Shown: positions 45,068 through 55,452 of the stretch, one piece after another | Numbering within the stretch: position 1 is the first letter of the stretch | Layout: each line of letters starts with the position of its first letter | Origin: JAIQFF01 sp963725615 | GTDB taxonomy: Bacteria > Acidobacteriota > Terriglobia > Terriglobales > Acidobacteriaceae | NCBI GenBank assembly: GCA_963725615.1 | Contig: CAVRZO010000021.1 | Span: 14,452-78,451 of the forward strand | Reading direction: 5' to 3' | DNA: 64,000 nucleotides | Translations under genes and position numbers: made by a program | The notes under the pieces: generated by a model | What the model was told of the DNA's origin: nothing | What the model saw: the letters and a program-made list of their open reading frames with translations, nothing else | Database searches by the model: none

Positions 45068-46437
45068 CTACTTGGATGTTTCTTCGATGGATTGTCTTAG
45101 CTGGTCAACCGCCCAGTCGATTTGGTCTTCGGCGATGACTGCGGGGGGCGCGATCAGCAGATGGTCGCCGGAAACTCCGTCGACACATCCTTGAATGGGA
45201 TAAACCAATAGACCGCGCTGCAGGGCGACGCTGGTCACCCGTCCTGCGAAATTGAGTTCCGGAGCGAACGGCCTTTTGCTGTGTTTGTCGGAAACGAACT
45301 CCACGCCGCGCAGCAGGCCAATGCCGCGGACATCGCCGACGGTCTTCAGATCAATCAATGTCGAGAGGGAGCGTTCCAGCTTGGCTTGGCGACCGTTTCG
45401 TCGCGACCAGAGTCGGCCGCTTGCACCAGTTTCTGCTGCTGCAAGCGGTGCAGCACCGCGCGTCCGGTTGCCAGCGAGACGGGATGAGCGTTGTAGGTGA
45501 AGCCGTGCAGGAATGATCCGGAGGCGAGGCCGTCAACCACTTTCTTCGTTGCAATGACTGCGCCCAGCGGGGCGTAACCGCTGGAGAGACCCTTGGCTGC
45601 GATCAAGATGTCAGGTGCGATGTCCCAATGTTCGATGGCAAAATTTCTTCCGGTGCGGCCCATGCCGGTCATGACTTCATCGGCGATCAGCAGGACGCCG
45701 TGGCGCCGGCAAACGTCCGCTATCTTTTGCAGATATCCGGGCGGCGGCACGACCGCACCCAGCGTGGCTCCGCTGACCGGTTCGAAGATGAATCCTGCCG
45801 CTTCACCGTTGGCGGATTCAATGGCTCTCTCCAACTCGGCTGCGTACTCCTGACCGCAGTTCCGGCAGCCATCTTTGCAGTCGTAGCGGCAGCGGTAGCA
45901 ATATGGAATTCCTGTGTGCGCAAACTCACGCACCATGGGCAAATAGATCTCGCGGCGCCGTTTGTTGCCGGAGACCGAAAGCGCGCCCAGCGTCGAGCCG
46001 TGATAGCTCTGGCTTCGGCTGAGGACCTGGTAGCGTTTGGTTTGTCCGATCTCGACCTGATATTGCCGTGCCAGTTTCAGCGCAGTCTCGACCGATTCTG
46101 AACCGCCGCAGGTGAAGTACACGGCGCCGCCACGGAAATGATTGCCGGCATAGTTGAGCAATTCGCGAGCATAGTCTTCCGCGACCGGCGTGGTGAACTG
46201 GCTGGTGTGGACGAACTCCAATTGCCTGGCCTGCTCCGTCATTGCGGAGCCAATCTCAGGCACGCCGTGACCGATCAGATTCACCGCCGCCGAGCCCGAA
46301 AAATCGAGGTAGCGCTTGCCTTCCGTGTCCCACACATACACGCCTTCGCCGCGGACCGCCGAAGGGAGAGTCTTGCTGAACGAGCGCCGGAAAACAGAGG
46401 AGCGAATGGAGTTCTGCGATGCGACGGGATCAGACAC
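45068..46437 (-). pseudogene. Class III pyridoxal-phosphate aminotransferase, one frameshift
   Basis: The main frame (GTG 46437 to about 45400) has YVWDTEGKRYLDFSGSAAVN, FTCGGSESVETALKLARQY, GSTLGALSVSGN, LIADEVMTGMGRTG and the PLP-lysine region ILIAAKGLSSGYAPLGAV. The frame breaks near 45400 and continues in another frame from about 45358 (LIDLKTVGDVRGIGLLRGVE) to the stop at 45068. Joining gives about 450 aa, the usual length. An extra CYRCRYDCKDGCRNCG cysteine cluster in the middle suggests a metal site and is typical of some Acidobacteria/Actinobacteria aspartate-aminotransferase-like proteins. Substrate unknown. Confidence -1.
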
Positions 46438-46618
46438 AGTGTGGATTATCCGGCGGGTTGCGCTGCAGTGTCAAAATGCGGTGGGTGCTACCGATCTTTG
46501 GGTCTTTGGCATCGCCTCTGATCTCGCAAACTGCTGCTTCCTGCTTGACACAAAATGCGCAAAACCGCGAGACTTCTCTGCGCTATCAAACCGATATTTT
46601 CAACCACAGGAGCGGCCC

Positions 46619-47987
46619 TTGAACCACGCTATCTCGAGAAAGAAACTCTTCCCCGCACTTGTCTGTCTGATGCTTTCGTCTATCGCGTTTGGGCAGGCCG
46701 CCACTCCGGCCGCTGATAAGCCCGCTCCCGCGGTCAGCTATATCCTCGCGGGCCGCCTGTTTGATGCCGCGAGCGACAATGTTCGTGAAAACGTGATCAT
46801 CGTAGTCGAGGGTGAGCGCATCAAGAGCGTCGCCTCGGCCGCCGATCTCAAGATTCCGCCGGGACGCCAAAGTGATTGACCTCTCGCAGGCCACGGTGCT
46901 CCCGGGCCTGATCGATTGCCATACTCATCTGGGTTCGCGTGCGGACCGCTACAACGAAATTTACAACTTCAAGGACACGCCGTTCAGCCACGCCTTCGCT
47001 GCCGTGGGGAATGCGCGTAAGACTCTGGAAGCCGGTTTCACCTCAGTGCGCGACGTGGGATCAGATCCCTTTCTCGCGGTCGACTTGCGCAACTCGATCA
47101 ATGAAGGCCTGCTGGTGGGGCCGCGCGTAGTGGCGAGTGGCCCTGGAATCTCCATTACCGGCGGCCACGGCGACCTGAACAACTTCTCTCCGCAGACGCG
47201 GGTCATGATGTTTCCGGAGGAGCGTGATTTTCAGATTGCCGACAGCGAAGACCAGATTCGCCACGTCATTCGCGCCCAGGAGAAGTACGGAGTGGATGTG
47301 ATCAAAATCCTGTCGACCGGCGGGGTGCTCTCGAAGGGCGACAGTCCAGCCGCGCCGCAATTCACGCTGGCCGAACTGAAGACAGCCGCGGAAACCGCCC
47401 ACATGGGTGGCCGGAAAATTGCCGCGCACGCTCACGGCACCGAGGGCATCAAGAATGCGATCCTGGCGGGAATCGACTCGATCGAGCACGCCAGCCTGAT
47501 TGACGACGAAGGCATCCGCCTGGCGAAGGAGCACGGCACGTATCTGGTGATGGATATCTACAACGACGACTACATCCTCAACGAAGCGCCCAAGTACGGA
47601 CTGCCCACCGAGAATCTCGACAAGGAGAGGACGGTGGGTCGCCTGCAGCGCGAGAATTTCCGCAAGGCGGTGCAGGCGGGCGTGAAGATGGCGTTTGGCA
47701 CGGACGCGGGAGTGTATCCTCACGGCGACAATGCGCGGCAGTTCTTTTACATGGTGAAGTTCGGGATGACGCCGGCGCAAGCGATCCGCGCTGCCACTTC
47801 GAGCGCCGCCGATCTGATCGGGCGGTCCCAGAGTGTCGGCACCATCGAGGCCGGCAAGTACGCGGACATCATTGCGGTGAATGCCGATCCGTTGGCCGAC
47901 GTGCGCGCTCTGGAGCATGTTGATTTTGTGATGAAGGGTGGGGTGGTCTACAAAGACACGCGGGTTCCGCATCCAGCAGCAGACTGA
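46619..47987 (+). pseudogene. Exported amidohydrolase (Xaa-Pro dipeptidase / imidazolonepropionase-like), one frameshift
   Basis: TTG 46619 with AGGAGC upstream gives a signal peptide (KKLFPALVCLMLSSIAFG). The frame shifts near 46862 (DLKIPPG into AKVIDLSQATVLPGLID). Metal-dependent amidohydrolase marks follow: DCHTHLG, ILSTGGVLSKGDSP (carbamyl-Lys region), KIAAHAHGTEGI, SIEHASLIDDEG and FGTDAGVYPHGDN. Joined length is about 455 aa, normal for the family. Probably a periplasmic peptidase-like hydrolase. Without the upstream part the 391-aa ORF from 46812 lacks export and the first beta-sandwich strands. Confidence -1.
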
Positions 47988-47992
47988 ACTCG

Positions 47993-48120
47993 TGTGGCGC
48001 GGGGCCGCCCGCGTGAAAGCCTGTACGAGCGCCGATCAGCGGCTCATTCCGGATTATTTTGCGATCCTCTCCAAGGCCTGAGGATCAAGACAGAACGCGG
48101 GCGGGGGCGCCCGCGCCACA
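47993..48120. repeat. Inverted-repeat element (TGTGGCGCGGG type)
   Basis: TGTGGCGCGGGGCCGCCCGC (47993-48012) and the inverted GCGGGCGGGGGCGCCCGCGC up to CCACA at 48120. It separates the amidohydrolase from murJ; no ORF. Same family as 7714-7820. Confidence -1.
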
Positions 48121-48184
48121 CAAACCCCACGAACCATTTGGCGTATCAGGTGAGTGGAATATTTGCGTGTAGAATCGCCCCTTG

Positions 48185-49849
48185 ATGGCGAATTCTGCAG
48201 ACTCTCCCGAAGCTCGCCCGGTTCGCGGCTTTGTCCGCCTGGTTCGCCTGTTTCGTCCTTCGCACCAGCACAGCGCTTTTTCGGCCACGCTGCTGCTCAT
48301 GACGGCAGTCATGCTTTCGCGTGTGATCGGCTATGTGCGCGAGGCCTATATTGCGTACGCGTTCGGCGCCGGACCCGCGACTGACGCCTACGTCGCCGGC
48401 TTCACCATTCCCGACTGGCTGAACTATCTGGTGGCGGGCGGGACTGCTTCCATCACCTTCGTTTCGATCTACACGCGGTTTCTCGCCGCGAACAAGGAAG
48501 AAGAGGCGCAGAAGACATTTTCGGTCATCATCACGGTGATGACCGCGGTGCTGGGAGTGGGCGTAATCCTGACAGAATTTTTTACTCCAGAAATTTCACG
48601 CCATCTTTTCCCCAAATTCAGTGCCGAACAGCTTGAGCTCTGTGTTCACCTGACCCGCATTCTGCTGCCGGCTCAGATATTCTTCTATGTTGGTGGAGTG
48701 GTGTCGGCGGTTTTGCTTTCGCGGCGACTGTTCCTGTTTCCCGCCTTCTCGCCCCTGCTCTATAACGCGGCCATCATCCTGGGCGGCGTGCTGCTTTCAC
48801 ATCGCTTTGGCATCTCATCTCTCGCCTACGGCGCGCTGGCGGGAAGTTTCCTGGGGCCGTTCTTGATCAACGCCATTGGCGCCGCCCGCATTGGCACCGG
48901 TTACAGCATTTCGTTCGACGTCCGCAATCCGGCGTTTCGCGAATGGGTGCGGCTTTCGATTCCTCTGATGTTGGGCGTGTCGCTGGTCACCGCTGACGAT
49001 TGGATCCTGCGCTACTTCGCTTCCGGAGCGGTGGGCGACATCACGCGCCTCAACTATGCCAAGCGTCTGTTCGCCGTGCCGATCGCGGTGCTCGGGCAAG
49101 CGACCAGCCAGGCCTCGCTGCCGTTTTTTGCCAAGCTCTTTGGAGAGAAACGGATGCGCGAGTTTGCCGACACGGTGAACGGTTCGATCTACCGCATTGT
49201 CGCAACTTCGCTGCTGGCCACCAGCTTCATGATGGCGGCGGCGCTGCCTCTGATCGATCTGGTCTACCGTCGCGGACACTTCCAGTTTTCTGACTCTCAG
49301 GAAACCGGGCTGTACTTTTTCTGGTTCGCGCTTTCACTTTGCTTCTGGTCGGCGCAGGGTCTCTACTCGCGCGCCTTTTACGCCGCCGGAAACACGCTGG
49401 TCCCCATGGTGGCTACCAGCCTGATTACCCTGGCTTCCATTCCCATGTACTCGGCGCTGTTCCACCGATTTTCTACCGTAGGGCTGGCGATGGCGTCCGA
49501 TCTGGGGATTGTGGCGAATACGATCGCACTGGCGTTTCTGCTTCATCGGCGTCAGCTGATTCGAATCAATGAATTGAACTGGGCGGAGATTGGGAAGGCG
49601 GGACTGACTTCCGTGGTGGCGGGCTTGCTCAGCTATGAAGTCGCCCGCGTCCTGCTGGTTAACAACAGCCGGATCGCGGACCTCAAGGCCCTTGGCCTGA
49701 TTACTGTCACATGGGCGGGGGCGGTGGCGGCGGGTCTTTGGCTTACGCGATCTTCGCTGGTGGGCGACCTTCGCCGTCGGAAGCCTACTTCTTTTCCGCG
49801 CGTCGCGGAAACTCAAGCGGAAGAGTTGAGCAAGGGTGTAGAGCCTTAG
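48185..49849 (+). CDS. murJ: Lipid II flippase MurJ (MviN)
   Basis: 554 aa from ATG 48185. Fourteen hydrophobic segments and the MurJ-type start (ATLLLMTAVMLSRVIGYVRE, AYAFGAGPATDAYVAGFTIP) are clear; later LNYAKRLFAVPIAVLGQATS and LYSRAFYAAGNTLVPMVATS match the MATE-like flippase core. It moves lipid-linked peptidoglycan precursor across the inner membrane and is normally essential. The C-terminus (LVGDLRRRKPTSFPRVAETQ) is a short cytoplasmic tail. Confidence -1.
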   Translation: MANSADSPEARPVRGFVRLVRLFRPSHQHSAFSATLLLMTAVMLSRVIGYVREAYIAYAFGAGPATDAYVAGFTIPDWLNYLVAGGTASITFVSIYTRFLAANKEEEAQKTFSVIITVMTAVLGVGVILTEFFTPEISRHLFPKFSAEQLELCVHLTRILLPAQIFFYVGGVVSAVLLSRRLFLFPAFSPLLYNAAIILGGVLLSHRFGISSLAYGALAGSFLGPFLINAIGAARIGTGYSISFDVRNPAFREWVRLSIPLMLGVSLVTADDWILRYFASGAVGDITRLNYAKRLFAVPIAVLGQATSQASLPFFAKLFGEKRMREFADTVNGSIYRIVATSLLATSFMMAAALPLIDLVYRRGHFQFSDSQETGLYFFWFALSLCFWSAQGLYSRAFYAAGNTLVPMVATSLITLASIPMYSALFHRFSTVGLAMASDLGIVANTIALAFLLHRRQLIRINELNWAEIGKAGLTSVVAGLLSYEVARVLLVNNSRIADLKALGLITVTWAGAVAAGLWLTRSSLVGDLRRRKPTSFPRVAETQAEELSKGVEP

Positions 49850-49895
49850 AGATATTCAGATCTCAGTTTCTGGTTCTCGGTTCTCAGACGGAAAA

Positions 49896-49933
49896 ACGGC
49901 GGATGCTCTTGTGAGACCAAGAGTGTCCGCCGT
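49896..49933. terminator. Bidirectional terminator-like hairpin between murJ and the bactofilin gene
   Basis: A 15-bp stem CGGCGGATGCTCTTG / CAAGAGTGTCCGCCG with one G-T pair, flanked by AAAAA on the left and TCTTT on the right, so it can stop convergent transcripts from both sides. Confidence -1.
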
Positions 49934-49949
49934 GATCTTTCTGACAAAC

Positions 49950-50474
49950 CTATACTCGGGCTGCGCTCGCGGCCTCAGCTGAGGCTTTGACTTCTTCGCC
50001 GTTAGGCTTCTGGCCGGCTTTGCGGATATCGATGCCGCCCTTGAAGAATGCTCCATCTTCGATGGAGATGCGGGCTGCCACCACGTCGCCGGTGAGCGAG
50101 CCGTCGCTGCGGATATCAACCCGGTCGCTGGCAGTGAGGTTGCCACGCACTTTGCCCAGGACAACGATTTCACGGGCATTGATGTTGGCCGAAACCACGC
50201 CGTTGCGACCCACCGTCACGCGGTTGCCCGACAGGTTGATGGAACCTTCCACTCGGCCGTCGATGTAAAGCGACTCAGATCCTGTGACCTCGCCTTTGAT
50301 CACCAGCGATTTGCCGATCGTGGCCTGGTCCGCGGTGGTGGTTGCAACCGGACGCGGCGCCGCGGGAGCGGGTTCGCTCGCGGCAGAAAAAGTTGGGGCG
50401 GGGGCGGGCGCCGCCGGGCGCTCCGGCTCACCTGGCCGGCCTGGAGTCGTAGGCTGATTCGTGGGTTTCCACAT
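49950..50474 (-). CDS. Bactofilin (polymer-forming cytoskeletal protein)
   Basis: 174 aa. Residues 1-50 are a disordered Pro/Ala-rich tail (PGRPGEPERPAAPAPAPTFS). Residues about 52-150 form the right-handed beta-helix with short hydrophobic rungs: GKSLVIKGEVTGSESLYIDG, VEGSINLSGNRVTVGRNGVV, VLGKVRGNLTASDRVDIRSD. Filament-forming; relatives help cell shape and the placement of envelope proteins. The C-terminus is Ala/Lys-rich. Confidence -1.
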   Translation of the reverse strand: MWKPTNQPTTPGRPGEPERPAAPAPAPTFSAASEPAPAAPRPVATTTADQATIGKSLVIKGEVTGSESLYIDGRVEGSINLSGNRVTVGRNGVVSANINAREIVVLGKVRGNLTASDRVDIRSDGSLTGDVVAARISIEDGAFFKGGIDIRKAGQKPNGEEVKASAEAASAARV

Positions 50475-50879
50475 GTGGCAAAAGTCCTTTCCTCTTATAG
50501 ATTCTGGGTGAAGGCCGCACTTCGGTGACCAACTGGCATTTTACTCCAGCCAGATGCCAACCCGGCCTGTGAAAAACGCCTATTTGATGAAACGACGGGA
50601 CATGCACGGGCTGCACACTAACGCGATCCGTGGTGACTGGTTACGCCGGCTCACCGCGACCCCTTCCAGACTATGCAAGTTTTGCCCGGGGCGGCATTTT
50701 TTCCCGACATCATGATTGCATTTACCAAGGAATGACAACAGAGGATGGTGACCGGGAGAGGTTACTAGTGTAATGCGCGTTCCCTGAGACAGAGGTCTGA
50801 AATTCATTAGAGTCCTTTAATCTTTGACGGGAAGCTAATCGCTGGAGACGCAACCGTCCTTGGTCCCGGGGGGGAACAA
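50475..50879. other. Intergenic region without a recognisable gene
   Basis: Divergent region between the bactofilin and the secreted-protein gene. It must hold both promoters and the 5' leader of the 50880 gene (GGGGGGGAAC is the likely ribosome-binding site). CGTGGTGACTGGTTACGCCGG near 50629 and TGGAGACGCAACCGTCC near 50842 look structured, but no known riboswitch fits. Confidence -1.
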
Positions 50880-52715
50880 ATGAAACGGAATTGCTGCTAT
50901 GTAGTGGTGTGCCTGCTGCTTGTAGCCTGCCTCGGTCTGGGCGGGCAGGCCCAGGACGCTCCCGAAGGGCACGTCGGACGGGTCGTAGATTGGACTTACC
51001 ACCACGTCTCCGTGAGCGGCCCGCTAAGCACCGTAAACATAGATCGCGCTCGGACCGAGCCCCGAATCCTCTTTCGACTGGCGGAGCGCAATCTCTCGCG
51101 GACTGGCCCAAGGCAGGAGCGGTTCGGCCGGGATGGTCGCGGCCCGGCCAATCGCCCCAAGAGAAGTAGCGCAAAAATCGACTGGAGCATCCCTCTGGGT
51201 GCGGGCATCGTTGCGCCCAACATGTTCCCGGCCAAGTTCAACTTTGATATCAATGCGGCGCCAAACTGCGCCAACGACTATGTGGTCTTCGGTTTGAACG
51301 TCGCTGGAGCGACGCCTGGCCAGGCTAATCTCGTCGGCGTGAAGAACCTCTACAGCGGCACCGGCGGAATCTGCGGCGCTAATCCTACTGTGAACTGGGC
51401 GTACAACGGGAGTACAGCCGGTGGTGCAGTCCGTACTTCCCCGGTAGTGTCACTGGACGGCAATAGAATCGCTTATGTAGAGAGTGCCGCTGGAACCGCT
51501 GTCTTCCACGTGTTGGCCTGGAAGGCCGGAGAAGGAACGGCAGCCACCGTGGCCGTGACGCCGACGCTCAATGGGGCTTGCACCGGTACCGTCGCCGCCC
51601 CCACCAGTTCCTGCCTCAAATCCGTAACCTTCTCGACCACGGCCACAGACACGCTGGCTTCTCCCTGGGTGGACTACCAGACCGACAAGGCGTTCGTGGG
51701 CGGCGACGACGGCAAGATTTACCGGATCAGTTGCGTCTTTAACTGTGCCCTCAATGCCAATCCCGCGGTGGACTGGACCTTCACCCTGCCCGTGGCCGGC
51801 ACTGGCGGCGCGGCGGCGAGACCAAATGGTCCGGTGTATGACTACCCCAGCGGACGCCTCTTTGTGGGCGATCAACTCGGAGAGCTCTGGGTCATCAATG
51901 CCGGCGGAGCCAGCCCGACCCTCAACGCCGGTCCGGTGATGATCGGTGGCGGAGGCTGCACCACGACCAATCCGCCTGGTCGCACGGGAACTCCTGCTCC
52001 TTGTACCGCGAACGGTGGATCGTTTGGCATACCCGATTCCGTCATCATGGACAGCTCCGGCGTCAGCCAGCGGATTTATGCTTTCTCCGGCAATGACGGG
52101 ACTGCCGGTGCCAGCGCGGTCGTCGCCCAGCTCACCATGAGCCTCACCGGTCTGGTCCGGACTCACATCGGTCTGGGCAGCGTCGGCAACGCGACCACCA
52201 ACGTGGATATTCACACTGGCACCTTCGACAACAATTACTTCGGCGCGACTCCGAATACAGGCGAGCTTTTTGTGTGCGGGACGGGGCCCGGCAATACCAA
52301 CCCTTACCACTACTGGATCGGGTTCACCGCCTATCCGGTCATGAACGCCACTCCGACCGGCTCGATTGCACGCAGCCCCACGGCCGCGGGGCTGGCATGT
52401 GCTCCGTACACCGAAATATTCAATCCCAATCTCAACCTGAGTGGTAATGCGACCCATCACGATCTGCTGATCAGCGGGCTTATGGGTGCGGGCACGAACG
52501 GGCAAATCATCACCAACGACATCAGCACGGGGGCGATTGCGGTCGGTCTAAGCAACGTCAGCTACCCGGGGGGCGTCAGCGGGATTATTGTGGACAACAC
52601 GAGTACCTCGGGGCAGGCTTCGAGCGTGTACTTCAGCACCCAGGGCGTCGTCAATGTGGGTAGCTGTGCGAATGCGCGCTGCGCCGTGAAACTGACGCAG
52701 CTCAATTTGCAGTAA
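50880..52715 (+). CDS. Secreted beta-propeller-like hypothetical protein (611 aa)
   Basis: Signal peptide MKRNCCYVVVCLLLVACLGL. The mature part has a basic linker (RFGRDGRGPANRPKRSSAKI) and then repeated segments of the PQQ/YVTN-propeller type: VVFGLNVAGATPGQANLVGV, KAFVGGDDGKIYRISCVF, GRLFVGDQLGELWVINAGG, IYAFSGNDGTAG. Cysteine pairs (CVFNC, CGANP, CANARC) suggest disulfides, so the fold is extracytoplasmic. No named family or active site is recognised. It could be a cell-surface or extracellular matrix protein. Confidence -1.
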   Translation: MKRNCCYVVVCLLLVACLGLGGQAQDAPEGHVGRVVDWTYHHVSVSGPLSTVNIDRARTEPRILFRLAERNLSRTGPRQERFGRDGRGPANRPKRSSAKIDWSIPLGAGIVAPNMFPAKFNFDINAAPNCANDYVVFGLNVAGATPGQANLVGVKNLYSGTGGICGANPTVNWAYNGSTAGGAVRTSPVVSLDGNRIAYVESAAGTAVFHVLAWKAGEGTAATVAVTPTLNGACTGTVAAPTSSCLKSVTFSTTATDTLASPWVDYQTDKAFVGGDDGKIYRISCVFNCALNANPAVDWTFTLPVAGTGGAAARPNGPVYDYPSGRLFVGDQLGELWVINAGGASPTLNAGPVMIGGGGCTTTNPPGRTGTPAPCTANGGSFGIPDSVIMDSSGVSQRIYAFSGNDGTAGASAVVAQLTMSLTGLVRTHIGLGSVGNATTNVDIHTGTFDNNYFGATPNTGELFVCGTGPGNTNPYHYWIGFTAYPVMNATPTGSIARSPTAAGLACAPYTEIFNPNLNLSGNATHHDLLISGLMGAGTNGQIITNDISTGAIAVGLSNVSYPGGVSGIIVDNTSTSGQASSVYFSTQGVVNVGSCANARCAVKLTQLNLQ

Positions 52716-52733
52716 GCCCCCAAGTCGGGTGGA

Positions 52734-52751
52734 GCAGGCCTTCAGGCCTGC
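52734..52751. repeat. 18-bp hairpin after the secreted-protein gene
   Basis: GCAGGCCT TC AGGCCTGC is followed by a second weak hairpin GCCGGGCTTTAGCCCC. It lies 19 bp after the stop and 131 bp before the DinB start, and may end the transcript. Confidence -1.
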
Positions 52752-52881
52752 ATGCCGATGCGGGCGGGTGCCGGGCTTTAGCCCCTGAGAAATCCAAACT
52801 GACCCACCGCCACGGACTCGCTGCGGTCTTCCGCCGCAAACTCAGGTATCCTGAAGGCGAAGGTCTCGCGCGGAGGTGTCC

Positions 52882-53424
52882 ATGAAAACCAGCCAGTTGA
52901 TCGCCACCAGACCCGAGTCGAACGAGTACGCTCCCTACTACGGCAAATACGTTTCCCTTGTGCCCGACGGCGACATTCTTGTCACTCTGGAAAAGCAGTT
53001 GCCCGCTACGCTGGCGCTGCTGGCCCGCTCGGAGGCCGACGGAGACTTCCGCTACGCCCCGGGAAAGTGGAGTGTGAAGGAATCGCTCGGTCACGTCATC
53101 GACGCCGAACGCGTCTTCAGCTACCGCGCGTTGCGCATCGCCCGCAACGACAAGACTCCGCTGGCCGGATTCGAGCAGGATGATTACGTGAAGTATGGAC
53201 CGTTCGGTCATTGCACTCTGGCCGGGCTGGTGGAGGAGTTCACGGCGGTGCGCAAGGCCACCGTGCTGATGTTTCGTGCGCTGGATGAAGCCGCATGGGC
53301 ACGCCGGGGAACGGCCAGTAACAACGAAGTCACGGTGCTCGGACTCGCCTACATTATTGCCGGACACGAACTGCATCATCGCAGGATCTTTCAGCAGAAC
53401 TATTTTCCGGCCTCTGTTTCCTGA
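52882..53424 (+). CDS. DinB-family metal-binding protein, second copy
   Basis: 180 aa from ATG 52882; GGAGG sits six bases upstream. The His triad is His71 (WSVKESLGHVIDAE), His162 and His166 (IAGHELHHRRIF). The N-terminus LIATRPESNEYAPYYGKYVS is typical of the DinB_2 subgroup. It differs strongly from the 29179 paralogue, so it is not a recent duplicate. Reaction unknown. It precedes rnr by 54 bp and may be cotranscribed with it. Confidence -1.
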   Translation: MKTSQLIATRPESNEYAPYYGKYVSLVPDGDILVTLEKQLPATLALLARSEADGDFRYAPGKWSVKESLGHVIDAERVFSYRALRIARNDKTPLAGFEQDDYVKYGPFGHCTLAGLVEEFTAVRKATVLMFRALDEAAWARRGTASNNEVTVLGLAYIIAGHELHHRRIFQQNYFPASVS

Positions 53425-53478
53425 CGGCGCAGTTTGCGCTCTGCGGCTCCGGTATCCTTACGAGTGACACCCGTCACG

Positions 53479-55452
53479 ATGCTTTCCGATTCCGCCATCC
53501 TGAAGAAGATTGAGCAGCAGCCCAAGCGCACCGCCGGCTTCAAACAAATGGCGCGCGAACTCGGCGTCCATGGAGATGCCCGCCGTGAGCTCTTCGAACG
53601 CCTGAAGCACCTGGTGTCCAGCGGTCAGCTGCAGCAGGTCGGGCCTGACCGCTATGCCATTCCCCAAACCGCTTCCGGCAAAAACATGGCAGTGGGACGG
53701 CTGAGCATGCATCGCGATGGCTTCGGCTTTGTAATTCCGGAAGCCGATTCACTCGAGCCGCGCCTGAAAGCCCGGCTGGTGGGAGACATCTTTATTCCGC
53801 CTCCGGCCGTGGGATCGGCAATGCACGGCGACCGCGTGATCGTCGAGATCGGCAATATTCGTCCGGACGGCCGCGCCGAAGGCCGCATCCTGCGCCTGGT
53901 CGGACGGGCGCACTCGACGGTGGTAGGAAAATTTCACTATGGCAGCCGGCGCAACTACGTCACTCCGATTGACCAGAAGATCACGCAAGAGATTGTGATT
54001 CCTCCGGGGATGGAGTATCCAGAGAAATCCACGGGCGCTAGCGCAGATGGGGTGCTGGCGGCGGGCAGCGAAAAAGTGAGAAGTCCGCACCGTGTGCTGG
54101 GCGAGGAAGCGGCGCGACGCGCTCGCTGGGACGATCTGGAAAACGTCGTTGTCGATGTTGAGATTACCGACTGGCCCACGGCCACGCAGAATCCGCGCGG
54201 CCGCGTCGTGGAGATTGTGGGCTACGAAGACGATTTCGGCGCGGATGTCGAGATCATGATCCGCAAGCATCACCTGCCGCATCGTTTCCCTCCGGCGGTG
54301 CTGGCAGAAGCGCAAGACGCCGACCCAGTCATTCCAGCTGCGGAAGCGAAGGAGCGGCGAGACTTTCGCGCCTTGCCGATTGTCACCATTGACGGAGAGA
54401 CGGCGCGGGATTTCGACGACGCGGTGATCGTGCAGCATCTGGAAAACGGAAACTTTGAGCTGCAGGTGCACATCGCCGACGTGGCCCACTACGTTACTCC
54501 GGATTCCGCGCTCGACCAGGAGGCCCGCCTGCGCGGCACCAGCGTCTATTTTCCCGATCGCGCTGTGCCCATGCTTCCCCTCGAACTTTCGACGGATATT
54601 TGCAGCCTGCGTCCGCAGGTCGACCGCCTGGTGATGTCGTGCGTCATGGAGATTGATCATCACGGTGAGATTGTTGGTTACGAATTAAGTGAGGGCATCA
54701 TTCGCTCCGCCGAACGCATGACCTATACCGACGTGAATCTGGTGCTCGAAGGCGACCCCGGCGCGCGCGAGCGCTACAGCAATCTGGTGGCCGGGTTCGA
54801 ACTGATGCGCGAGCTGGCCCTCATCCTCAACCGCAAGCGCGAACGCCGCGGCTCCATTGATTTCGACTTGCCCGAGCCGGTGATTGAATTCGACGAATTC
54901 GGATTGATGAAGAGCATCACCCGTTCGGAACGCAATATCGCGCATCGCCTGATTGAGGAGTTCATGCTCTCCGCCAACGAATGCGTGGCGTCGTATCTGG
55001 AAAACAAGCGGATCGCTTCCCTCTACCGCATCCACGAAAAGCCCGACGCCAAGCGGGTGTACGACTTTGAAGTAATCGCCGCGACCTTTGGCTATTCACT
55101 GGGAGTAGGGCCGCTGCCCATCCAGCGGGTGCAGCTCAAGACTGACCGCCGCGCCGGGTATGGCAAAGGCCGGCAGTCGCGGGAGATCGAGATTTCGAAA
55201 GAAGTGCATATTACGCCGCGCATGTATCAAAAGCTGACAGAGAAGATCGCCGGCAAACCGGAAGAGCGCATTCTTTCCTTCCTGATGCTGCGTTCGTTGA
55301 AACAGGCCCGTTATTCCGAAGAGAACCTGGGCCATTTTGCGCTGGCCGCGACTGCCTATACCCATTTCACGTCGCCAATCCGCCGCTACCCAGACCTGAT
55401 CATTCACCGCATTCTGAAAGACGTCCTGCGTGATTCGGCGCTCGACCGATAG
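53479..55452 (+). CDS. rnr: Ribonuclease R, N-terminal and RNB part, cut before the S1 domain
   Basis: 657 aa from ATG 53479 (MLSDSAILKKIEQQPKRTAG), the winged-helix N-terminus of RNase R. Cold-shock-type OB domains follow (about 70-160; MHRDGFGFVIPEADSL, GSAMHGDRVIVEI), then the RNB catalytic core with TIDGETARDFDDAVIVQHLE (the metal-binding Asp cluster) and FTSPIRRYPDLIIHRILKDV at its end. The frame stops at a TAG inside a repeat element (55449-55622) that sits in the linker between the RNB domain and the last RNB helix plus S1 domain. The truncated enzyme would lose RNA-binding S1 but keep the active site. A 3'-5' exoribonuclease acting on structured RNA and rRNA. Confidence -1.
   Translation: MLSDSAILKKIEQQPKRTAGFKQMARELGVHGDARRELFERLKHLVSSGQLQQVGPDRYAIPQTASGKNMAVGRLSMHRDGFGFVIPEADSLEPRLKARLVGDIFIPPPAVGSAMHGDRVIVEIGNIRPDGRAEGRILRLVGRAHSTVVGKFHYGSRRNYVTPIDQKITQEIVIPPGMEYPEKSTGASADGVLAAGSEKVRSPHRVLGEEAARRARWDDLENVVVDVEITDWPTATQNPRGRVVEIVGYEDDFGADVEIMIRKHHLPHRFPPAVLAEAQDADPVIPAAEAKERRDFRALPIVTIDGETARDFDDAVIVQHLENGNFELQVHIADVAHYVTPDSALDQEARLRGTSVYFPDRAVPMLPLELSTDICSLRPQVDRLVMSCVMEIDHHGEIVGYELSEGIIRSAERMTYTDVNLVLEGDPGARERYSNLVAGFELMRELALILNRKRERRGSIDFDLPEPVIEFDEFGLMKSITRSERNIAHRLIEEFMLSANECVASYLENKRIASLYRIHEKPDAKRVYDFEVIAATFGYSLGVGPLPIQRVQLKTDRRAGYGKGRQSREIEISKEVHITPRMYQKLTEKIAGKPEERILSFLMLRSLKQARYSEENLGHFALAATAYTHFTSPIRRYPDLIIHRILKDVLRDSALDR

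Noticed and set aside
50600..50879. Possible riboswitch (c-di-GMP or similar) before the secreted-protein gene
   Set aside because: ACGCAACC and structured stretches are present, but the conserved core and paired elements of known classes could not be drawn.
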